From the NCBI GenBank assembly GCA_949742895.1, contig CATJRT010000180.1, positions 1-5,320 on the forward strand: a stretch of 5,320 bases of DNA, given 5' to 3'. Source of the DNA: an uncultured Eubacteriales bacterium. GTDB taxonomy: Bacteria > Bacillota_A > Clostridia > Oscillospirales > Oscillospiraceae. How positions within the stretch are numbered: position 1 is the first letter of the stretch; every line of letters starts with the position of its first letter. The notes beneath the pieces are model-generated. The model was not told the DNA's origin. It searched no databases and saw nothing but the letters and a program-made list of their open reading frames with translations. Both the position numbers and the translations under genes were made by a program. Positions 1 to 5,320 of the stretch are shown here, one piece after another.

Positions 1-1989
1 CGCATTCTCTTCCTTGTGGACCGCACGGCCTTGGGGGAGCAGGCCCAGGATGTGTTTAAGGAGGTCAAGCTGGCTGAGCTGATGACCTTGGACGAGCTGT
101 ACAACATCAAGGGCTTGCAGGACAAGACGGTGGACCGGGAGACCCGCGTCCAGATCGCCACGGTACAGGGGATGGTCAAGCGCCTTCTGTACAACGATGG
201 GGAGACCATGCCCGCCGTCACCGACTACGACCTCATTATTGTGGACGAGGCCCACCGGGGTTATCTTCTGGACCGGGAGATGGGGGATACCGAGATACTC
301 TACCAGGATCAGCGGGACTATCAGAGCAAGTACCGGGCGGTGATTGAATATTTCGATGCGGTAAAAATTGCGCTGACAGCCACTCCCGCCCTCCAGACCA
401 CAGAGATTTTTGGTCAGCCGGTGTTCAAATACACCTATCGCGAGGCCGTGATCGAGGGATTTCTGGTGGACCACGACGCCCCCCACAATCTTCACACCAG
501 GCTGCGGGACGAGGGCATCCACTACAGTGCAGGGGACGTTTTGACCATTCTGGACCCGCTGACAGGGGAGATCACCAACAGCGAGGAGCTGGAGGACGAG
601 CTGGACTTTGAAATTGAGGATTTTAACCGGAAAATCGTCAATGAGAATTTCAACCGCACCGTTTTGGAGGAGATCGCCAGGGATATCGACCCGGAAAACG
701 TGGAGGAGTACGGAAAGACGCTAATCTACGCGGTCAACGACGCCCACGCCGACATGATTGTAGACATTTTGAAAAATATCTACTCCGAGCTGGATGTGGA
801 CAACGACGCAGTGATGAAAATTACCGGAAGCGTGGGTGGGGGGGACCCTAAAAAGGTCCAGGAAGCCATTAAACGGTTTAAAAATGAGCGCTATCCCAGC
901 ATTGCCGTCACCGTCGATCTTCTTACCACCGGAATTGACGTGCCGGAAATCACCACGCTGGTTTTCATGCGGCGGGTGAAATCCCGGATTCTCTTCGAGC
1001 AGATGCTGGGCCGGGCCACCCGCCTCTGTCCCAGGATACACAAGACCCATTTTGAGATATACGATCCGGTTGGGGTGTACGAGGCGCTGGACCCGGTGAG
1101 CACAATGAAGCCGGTAACGGTCAACCCCGCCATCACCTACACCCAGCTGCTGGACGGCTTGGAGGAGATGGAAGACCCGGGGCATATCCAAAACCAGGTC
1201 AACCAGATTGCCGCCAAACTGCAACGGCAGAAGCGTAAGCTGAGCGGCCAGGCTCTGGAGCACTTCATCAGCATGACCGGCGGACAGGACCCGTCCCAGT
1301 TTGTCGCGGACCTGCTCCAAAAATCTCCGGAGGAGGCCAGAGCCCGCCTGCTGGACCACCGGGCGCTGCTCGACCTGCTCCAGGGGGAGCGGACAGGGGG
1401 GAGGCCGGTGGTCATCTCCGACGCGGAGGACGAGCTGGTCAGCCACACCCGTGGGTATGGCGGCGGGAGCCGGCCGGAGGACTATCTGGATGCCTTCTCA
1501 GAGTATGTGCGGGTCAATATGAACGAGATGGCCGCCCTGCACATCATTTGCACCCGGCCCAGGGAGCTGACGCGGGAGAGCCTGAAAAGCCTGCGACTGG
1601 CGCTGGACCGGGAGGGCTTTACCGTTCAGCAGCTCAATACCGCAATCTCTGAGCTGACGAATGAGGCGATTGCCGCCGATATCATCAGCCTTATACGCCG
1701 CTATGCCATCGGCGCGGAGCTCATCAGCCACGAGGCCCGCGTCCGCCGGGCGGTGGACAAGCTGAAAAAGGCCCACAGGTTTTCCGGGCAGGAGCTGAGC
1801 TGGCTGTCCCGGATGGAAAAATACCTGATGGAGGAGTCCGTCCTCAATGTGGCCGTCTTTGACGAGGACGGCCGGTTCAAGGGCGCCGGGGGCTTTGCAA
1901 AGATCAACAAGGTGTTCCAGAATCAGCTGGAGCATGTTGTGCTGGAGCTGAACGAATATCTGTACGATGACGGAGGAAGAATCGCATGA
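1..1989 (+). CDS. hsdR: Type I restriction enzyme R subunit, HsdR (5'-truncated by window edge)
   Basis: This is the restriction and ATP-dependent translocation subunit of a type I restriction-modification complex. It joins HsdM2-HsdS, pumps DNA and cuts unmethylated DNA. The frame is open from base 1, and the first residues (RILFLVDRTALGEQA) are an internal superfamily-2 motif Ia. The GTG at 16 is therefore an internal valine, and the true start lies upstream. Counting codons from base 1, visible motifs are DEAH box D82-E-A-H85 (II), LTATP 125-129 (III), KTLIYAVN near 239 (IV), TTGIDVPE 309-316 (V) and QMLGRATR 334-341 (VI). From about residue 498 to the end it resembles the EcoEI/EcoKI-type R-subunit C-terminal region (TRPRELTRESL; FSGQELSWLSRMEKYL), which contacts the methylase core. 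The PD-(D/E)xK nuclease domain and Walker A motif are not in the window, so nuclease competence cannot be judged. No internal frameshift is seen. Its TGA stop overlaps the hsdM start by four bases. Confidence 0.95.
   Translation, partial: RILFLVDRTALGEQAQDVFKEVKLAELMTLDELYNIKGLQDKTVDRETRVQIATVQGMVKRLLYNDGETMPAVTDYDLIIVDEAHRGYLLDREMGDTEILYQDQRDYQSKYRAVIEYFDAVKIALTATPALQTTEIFGQPVFKYTYREAVIEGFLVDHDAPHNLHTRLRDEGIHYSAGDVLTILDPLTGEITNSEELEDELDFEIEDFNRKIVNENFNRTVLEEIARDIDPENVEEYGKTLIYAVNDAHADMIVDILKNIYSELDVDNDAVMKITGSVGGGDPKKVQEAIKRFKNERYPSIAVTVDLLTTGIDVPEITTLVFMRRVKSRILFEQMLGRATRLCPRIHKTHFEIYDPVGVYEALDPVSTMKPVTVNPAITYTQLLDGLEEMEDPGHIQNQVNQIAAKLQRQKRKLSGQALEHFISMTGGQDPSQFVADLLQKSPEEARARLLDHRALLDLLQGERTGGRPVVISDAEDELVSHTRGYGGGSRPEDYLDAFSEYVRVNMNEMAALHIICTRPRELTRESLKSLRLALDREGFTVQQLNTAISELTNEAIAADIISLIRRYAIGAELISHEARVRRAVDKLKKAHRFSGQELSWLSRMEKYLMEESVLNVAVFDEDGRFKGAGGFAKINKVFQNQLEHVVLELNEYLYDDGGRIA
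1972..1976 (+). promoter_or_regulatory. Shine-Dalgarno site of hsdM inside the hsdR 3' end
   Basis: GGAGG lies nine bases before the ATG at 1986, within the last codons of hsdR. It supports that ATG as the hsdM start. With the ATGA overlap at 1986-1989, it implies translational coupling of R and M. Confidence 0.75.
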
Positions 1990-3404
1990 CCACTCAGGAA
2001 ATTGTCGCCAAGCTGTGGAACCTGTGCAATGTGCTGCGGGACGACGGTATCACCTACCACCAGTATGTCACCGAGTTGACTTACATCCTGTTTTTGAAGA
2101 TGGCTAAGGAGACCGGGACGGAGGAGCAGATTCCAGAAGCATTCCGCTGGGATCAGCTGACTGGCAAAAGCGGCCTGGAGCTGAAAAAGTTTTACAAAGA
2201 CCTGCTGTCTCACCTGGGAGAGAATGGGGCGGGCCGCGTCCGGGAGATTTACCAGGGGGCGGCCACCAATGTGGAGGAACCCAAAAATCTGGAGAAAATT
2301 ATTGCCACCATCGACGATCTGGACTGGTACTCCGCCCGGGAGGAGGGGCTGGGCAACCTCTACGAGGGCCTGCTGGAGAAAAACGCCAACGAGAAGAAGT
2401 CCGGGGCGGGCCAGTACTTCACGCCCCGGGTGCTCATCGACGTGATGACCCGGCTGATGAAGCCCCAGCCCGGTGAGCGGTGCAACGACCCCGCTTGCGG
2501 CACATTTGGCTTTATGATCGCCGCCCACCGCTATGTGATGGAGCAAAACGATGACCTTTTCGATCTGGACGCAGACACCGCAGAGTTTGAAAGGAGAGAT
2601 GCCTTTACAGGCTGCGAGCTGGTTCACGACGCCCACCGGCTGGCGCTGATGAATGCCATGCTCCACAATATGGGTGGCCAGATCCTGCTGGGGGACACCT
2701 TGTCTAACTTCGGAAAGCAGATGTCCGGCTTTGACCTGGTGCTGACCAACCCGCCCTTCGGTACGAAGAAGGGCGGCGAGCGGGCCACACGGGATGACTT
2801 TACCTACGCCACCAGCAACAAGCAGTTGAATTTTCTCCAGCACATATACCGCAGCCTGCAGACCACCGGCAAGGCCAGGGCCGCCGTGGTGCTGCCGGAC
2901 AACGTGCTCTTCGCTGACGGAGACGGCGAGAAAATCCGGGTGGACCTGATGGATAAATGTAACCTGCACACCGTTCTGCGCCTGCCTACCGGGATTTTCT
3001 ACGCGCAGGGCGTTAAAACCAACGTGCTATTCTTCACCCGGGGCCGGACTGACAAGGACAACACAAAAGAGGTCTGGTTCTATGACCTGCGGACCAATAT
3101 GCCTTCCTTTGGCAAGACCACCCCCCTGAAGCCGGAGCACTTCGCCGGGTTTGAGGCGGCCTTTGAGGCGGAGGACCGCCGGGCTGTCCAGGATGAGCGG
3201 TGGAGCGTGTTCAGCCGGGAGGAGATCGCCGCCAAGGGCAACAGCCTGGACCTGGGGCTGATTCGGGACGACTCCGTCCTGGATTACAGCGACCTGCCCG
3301 ACCCGGCAGACTGTGCGGAGGAGGCCGCCGCCCAGCTGGAAGAGGCGGTGGACCTGCTCAACAGTGTGGTCCGGGAGCTGCGTACGCTGATGGAGGCGGA
3401 GTGA
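1986..3404 (+). CDS. hsdM: Type I restriction-modification DNA methyltransferase subunit HsdM
   Basis: This is the N6-adenine methyltransferase subunit. Two copies with one HsdS form the modification enzyme, which uses S-adenosylmethionine and protects host DNA. The complete protein has 472 residues. Residues about 3-130 form the helical HsdM N-terminal domain (LWNLCNVLRDDGITYHQYVTELTYILFLKM). The catalytic N6-MTase domain follows, with GAGQYFTPR at 140-148 (the type I pre-motif I signature), DPACGTFGF at 168-176 (motif I, SAM binding) and catalytic NPPF at 255-258 (motif IV). Further on are VVLPDNVLF and LPTGIFYAQGVKTNVLFF. The last 30 or so residues are an amphipathic helix rich in Glu/Leu, as expected for contact with HsdS. 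Length and motifs fit the EcoAI/EcoEI-like (type IB) group better than the longer EcoKI subunit; that assignment is inference. Motif I has Phe174 where many relatives have Gly or Ala. The ATG is chosen for its upstream GGAGG and four-base overlap with hsdR. Confidence 0.96.
   Translation: MTTQEIVAKLWNLCNVLRDDGITYHQYVTELTYILFLKMAKETGTEEQIPEAFRWDQLTGKSGLELKKFYKDLLSHLGENGAGRVREIYQGAATNVEEPKNLEKIIATIDDLDWYSAREEGLGNLYEGLLEKNANEKKSGAGQYFTPRVLIDVMTRLMKPQPGERCNDPACGTFGFMIAAHRYVMEQNDDLFDLDADTAEFERRDAFTGCELVHDAHRLALMNAMLHNMGGQILLGDTLSNFGKQMSGFDLVLTNPPFGTKKGGERATRDDFTYATSNKQLNFLQHIYRSLQTTGKARAAVVLPDNVLFADGDGEKIRVDLMDKCNLHTVLRLPTGIFYAQGVKTNVLFFTRGRTDKDNTKEVWFYDLRTNMPSFGKTTPLKPEHFAGFEAAFEAEDRRAVQDERWSVFSREEIAAKGNSLDLGLIRDDSVLDYSDLPDPADCAEEAAAQLEEAVDLLNSVVRELRTLMEAE
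3392..3396 (+). promoter_or_regulatory. Shine-Dalgarno site of hsdS inside the hsdM 3' end
   Basis: GGAGG ends seven bases before the ATG at 3404. This decides the hsdS start: the open frame extends upstream to 3200, but that extension only shadows hsdM and is Gly/Arg/Pro-rich. The hsdM stop (TGA, 3402-3404) and hsdS start (ATG, 3404-3406) share one base. Confidence 0.75.
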
Positions 3405-4705
3405 TGGCAAAGGAAATTAAATTGCCAGAAAAAACAGTTGTTCCCAGCAACTGGTCTTGGACCGAAATGGGAAAATTGGTACAAACAAAGACCGGATATC
3501 CCTTTGATTCAAAGCGGTTTTCTGATGGAAGGAAGGGAGGCAGGCCGCTGGTTCGGATTCGTGATGTGCTGCGGGGAAACACAGAGACATTTACAGATGA
3601 GGTTTGTTCAGAGGAGTATACAGTTCATTTTGGAGATATCCTGATTGGTATGGACGGCGATTTTAATACAGCAAAGTGGCGCAGTGGAGATTCCCTGCTT
3701 AATCAACGGGTCTGCCGTATTAAATCAGCCGGTGGCCTGTTGCTGAATGATTTTCTTTATTACTATCTGCCCATCCCATTGAAGCGGATCAATGAAATAA
3801 CGCCCAGCGTTACGGTCAAGCATTTGTCCACAAAAACGCTGGATAATCTTCCGCTTCCCCTCCCTCCAATTCAAGAACAACATCGCATTGTCGCCCGCAT
3901 AGAAAGCCTGTTTGCCAAGCTGGACGAGGCAAAAGAGAAGCTGCAAGCTGTAGTAGACGGCTATGAAATCCGCAGAGCAGCGATTCTCCACAGGGCGTTT
4001 GCGGGAGAGCTGACGGCGAAGTGGAGAAAAGAACATGGCGTGGGGATGGAGAGCTGGAAGTATCTGAAAATCGGTGATTTTGCAGAGGTCAAGGGTGGGA
4101 AAAGGCTGCCAAAGGGCCATAAATTAGTGACGGAAAGAACAATGCATCCCTATTTGCGGATTGTTGATTTTGGAGCATATACGATTGATACATCCGATTT
4201 GCGCTATATAACTGACGACACTTTTGAACAAATTAGCAGGTATGTTGTTCGGAAAGGGGACGTCTATCTCTCTATTGTTGGAAGCATTGGAAAAGCTGGA
4301 ACCATACCGGATGAATTGGATGGAGCGAATTTAACAGAAAACGCAGCTAGAATTATTAGCAAACAGACAGTTCCAGAATTTTTAAGTATGTTTCTATCCT
4401 CTCCAATGGCACAAGATGATATTAAAAAACGCATCAGGTCAGCAACGCTTGGGAAATTATCCCTGCTGAATGTAAAAGATATGCAGGTCCCATTGCCCTT
4501 GCTTGCAGAACAGATTGAAATTACCCAAATACTTCATAGATTTTTTGCTCTGGAAGATCTGGCCTTTACATCTGCCCAAGCCGCCCTTGCTCAAATCGAC
4601 CTCATCAAAAAATCCATTCTGGTCCGCGCCTTCCGCGGGGAATTGGGGACAAATGACCCGGAGGAGGTGCGCGCAGAGCTTCCGGCGGTGCAGGGTATCA
4701 TATAG
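3404..4705 (+). CDS. hsdS: Type I restriction-modification specificity subunit HsdS
   Basis: This is the DNA-recognition subunit of the type I complex. Each of two target-recognition domains (TRDs) reads one half of a bipartite site, and helical conserved regions set the spacing and hold two HsdM copies. The complete protein has 433 residues. TRD1 spans about 10-147. The central conserved region, about 148-215, includes LPLPPIQEQHRIVARIESLFAKLDE and AILHRAFAGEL. TRD2 spans about 216-358 (YLRIVDFGAY; YVVRKGDVYLSIVGSIGKAG). The C-terminal conserved region, about 359-420, includes VPLPLLAEQIEITQILHRFFALED and SILVRAFRGEL. The two conserved segments align without gaps at an offset of 211 residues, the pseudo-twofold plan of a full-length HsdS. 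The gene is clearly more AT-rich than hsdM, especially in TRD2, as expected if TRDs are exchanged horizontally. The target sequence cannot be read from the protein by eye. It is last in the operon and is followed at once by a terminator. Confidence 0.95.
   Translation: MAKEIKLPEKTVVPSNWSWTEMGKLVQTKTGYPFDSKRFSDGRKGGRPLVRIRDVLRGNTETFTDEVCSEEYTVHFGDILIGMDGDFNTAKWRSGDSLLNQRVCRIKSAGGLLLNDFLYYYLPIPLKRINEITPSVTVKHLSTKTLDNLPLPLPPIQEQHRIVARIESLFAKLDEAKEKLQAVVDGYEIRRAAILHRAFAGELTAKWRKEHGVGMESWKYLKIGDFAEVKGGKRLPKGHKLVTERTMHPYLRIVDFGAYTIDTSDLRYITDDTFEQISRYVVRKGDVYLSIVGSIGKAGTIPDELDGANLTENAARIISKQTVPEFLSMFLSSPMAQDDIKKRIRSATLGKLSLLNVKDMQVPLPLLAEQIEITQILHRFFALEDLAFTSAQAALAQIDLIKKSILVRAFRGELGTNDPEEVRAELPAVQGII
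3845..4012 (+). repeat. HsdS central conserved repeat (copy 1, protein level)
   Basis: This encodes HsdS residues 148-203 and is the first copy of the structural repeat. NLPLPLPPIQEQ...LFAKLD matches residues 359-385 without gaps, and ILHRAFAGEL at 194-203 matches ILVRAFRGEL at 405-414, all at a 211-residue offset. It corresponds to the long spacer helix between the TRDs. Similarity is at the protein level; the DNA copies have diverged. Confidence 0.7.
4478..4645 (+). repeat. HsdS C-terminal conserved repeat (copy 2, protein level)
   Basis: This encodes HsdS residues 359-414 and is the second copy of the structural repeat. It contains VPLPLLAEQ, RFFALED and ILVRAFRGEL, each 211 residues after its counterpart. 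It forms the distal conserved region that closes the pseudo-symmetric HsdS. Confidence 0.7.
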
Positions 4706-4707
4706 TG

Positions 4708-4738
4708 AAAAGAGAGGCCCAAACCGGACCTCTCTTTT
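4708..4738 (+). terminator. Intrinsic terminator after hsdS, probably bidirectional
   Basis: AGAGAGG (4711-4717) pairs with CCTCTCT (4729-4735). AAA/TTT pairs extend the base of the stem (4708-4710 with 4736-4738). A single C/A mismatch (4718/4728) precedes two further C-G pairs, closing on a five-base loop. A run of T follows on the plus strand, directly after the hsdS stop. The complementary strand also reads a stem followed by TTTT, so the hairpin can serve the convergent cotJC-like gene, whose stop is at 4745. Confidence 0.8.
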
Positions 4739-4744
4739 TCATGT

Positions 4745-5188
4745 TCAGCCTCTGGCTCCGTTTCTGGGCTGGACCCTGTCAAAGGCGGGGTTGGTGAGAT
4801 AGACGTTTCTGGCGTCCATCTTCTCCTTGCACAGCCGCAGACATTCGCCGAACCGCTGGAAGTGAACGATCTCCCGCTCCCGCAGGAAGCGGATCACGTT
4901 GTTCACGTCCGGATCATCGGACAGCCGCAAAATGTTATCGTAGGTGAGCCGGGCCTTCTGCTCAGCGGCCAGGTCCTCGGTCAGGTCGGCGATGACGTCG
5001 CCGGTGGACTGGATAGACCCGGCGCTCCAGGGGAAGCCGGAGGCGGCGGTGGGGTACACGCCGGTGGTATGGTCCACGAAGTAGGGCGCGAAGGCGGGGT
5101 TGGCCCGGACCTCCTCGTCGGGGAGGTTCCGGGGCAGCTGGTGGACGATAGCCGCCACCATCTCCATATGCCCCAGCTCCTCAGTACC
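4745..5188 (-). pseudogene. cotJC: Manganese catalase / spore coat CotJC-family protein, N-terminally truncated
   Basis: This is a remnant of a CotJC-type manganese-catalase-family protein, a ferritin-like four-helix-bundle with a di-manganese site, associated with the spore coat in bacilli and clostridia. The 147 matching residues run from GTEELGHMEM to the stop. They include FVDHTTGVYPTAASG, DLTEDLAAEQKARLTYDNILRL and FLREREIVHFQRFGE. Metal-ligand candidates visible are Glu and His of EELGH, Glu of AAEQKAR and His of REIVHF. The last two are 33 residues apart, the same spacing as E148/H181 recalled for the Lactobacillus plantarum enzyme. Family members have roughly 55-65 more residues upstream, including the first-helix Glu ligand and the usual lead-in to GTEEL (LLTDI-like). 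Here homology stops at 5188, and the open frame runs into unrelated sequence up to a weak TTG at 5242 with no convincing ribosome binding site. It is probably non-functional. A fused, still-expressed variant is possible but unlikely. The symbol marks family only. Confidence 0.75.
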
Positions 5189-5320
5189 TACAAAGGGGTC
5201 AAAATGTACCAGTTTAAGACTGAAAAAATCCAGTGGTTTCAAGGGCTTGCCAGTAGGTTACCTTTACACCTTGCCGCCTCAGCGGATACCATTTCGCCGC
5301 CTGAGAACAGGGGAGATGAG
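5189..5320. mobile_element. Putative terminus of an insertion sequence (IS21-like?) that interrupts the cotJC-like gene
   Basis: No gene is recognisable in these 132 bases, and they replace the expected 5' part of the cotJC-like gene. They hold iterated motifs. CCAGT occurs at 5209, 5230 and 5250. An imperfect direct repeat pairs 5256-5282 (GGTTACC...GCCGCCTCAG) with 5284-5305 (GGATACC...GCCGCCTGAG). A GGTACATTTTGACCCC word lies on the minus strand at 5195-5210 and resembles the GGTTACCTTTACACC word on the plus strand at 5256-5270. Multiple terminal repeats of this kind are known for IS21-family ends. The family assignment rests on remembered resemblance and is weak. No transposase gene is visible because the window ends. 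Alternatives are a deletion or rearrangement junction, or another element type. Confidence 0.4.

Noticed and set aside
16..18. GTG as the start codon of hsdR
   Set aside because: The preceding codons RILFL continue into VDRTALGEQA, a conserved internal helicase motif, so the GTG is internal.
721..1446. Minus-strand open frame of 241 codons opposite hsdR
   Set aside because: It is an antisense shadow of the helicase region. The translation shows no family motifs, and no ribosome binding site stands out.
1923..2969. Long open frame (348 codons) on the minus strand opposite hsdM
   Set aside because: It lies fully antisense to a well-supported methyltransferase gene. Its translation is low-complexity, Val/Gln/Leu/Gly-rich and has no recognisable domain. 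GC-rich codon bias in hsdM explains the lack of stops.
3200..3403. Upstream extension of the hsdS frame
   Set aside because: It overlaps the 3' end of hsdM and translates to Gly/Arg/Pro/Gln-rich sequence. The ATG at 3404 has a proper GGAGG and begins typical HsdS sequence.
3404..4705. Phase-variable, invertible hsdS locus
   Set aside because: Only one hsdS is present, with no inverted partial copy and no recombinase gene in the window. The terminator follows immediately, so there is no evidence for shufflon-like switching here.
5240..5242. TTG as a genuine start of a 165-residue catalase-like protein
   Set aside because: No ribosome binding site precedes it, and the first 18 residues do not match the family. 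It is better explained as readthrough from a truncated gene into foreign sequence.
1..5320. CRISPR array, tRNA or rRNA
   Set aside because: No regularly spaced direct repeats of suitable length and no tRNA- or rRNA-like segments were seen. The non-coding space is only about 40 bases at the terminator and 132 bases at the right edge.

Overview
The window carries most of a type I restriction-modification operon in the order hsdR-hsdM-hsdS on the plus strand. Convergent to it is the remnant of a manganese-catalase / CotJC-type gene on the minus strand. The right edge holds a non-coding stretch that looks like the end of a mobile element. The coding DNA is GC-rich with strong GCC/CTG/GAG codon preference and good GGAGG ribosome binding sites. 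The CotJC-type protein family is typical of spore-forming Firmicutes. Together these suggest a GC-rich gut-type clostridium (Oscillospiraceae-like); this host assignment is inference.

Layout: positions 1-1989 are the C-terminal 662 codons of HsdR (motor plus C-terminal assembly region); its nuclease domain and Walker A motif lie upstream of the window. Positions 1986-3404 are a complete HsdM (N6-adenine methyltransferase, 472 aa). Positions 3404-4705 are a complete HsdS (specificity subunit, 433 aa) with two target-recognition domains and two copies of a conserved repeat exactly 211 residues apart. The R/M stop-start overlap is 4 bases and the M/S overlap is 1 base, and each downstream start has a Shine-Dalgarno site inside the preceding gene, so the three subunits look translationally coupled. 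A hairpin with U-tracts on both strands (about 4708-4738) ends the operon and can also end the facing gene.

Positions 4745-5188 (minus) encode the C-terminal 147 residues of a CotJC/manganese-catalase-family protein. Homology stops abruptly at position 5188. The first helix, which carries one metal ligand, is replaced by unrelated sequence. The 132 bases from 5189 to the end hold iterated short repeats and no recognisable gene; they resemble the non-coding terminus of an insertion sequence, possibly IS21-like.

Function: HsdM2-HsdS would methylate adenine in a bipartite target, and with HsdR the complex would translocate and cut unmodified foreign DNA. HsdM, HsdS and the visible part of HsdR are free of frameshifts and keep their key motifs. 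I did not find an undescribed system. The points most worth checking are the specificity encoded by the AT-rich TRDs of HsdS and the disrupted cotJC-like locus.
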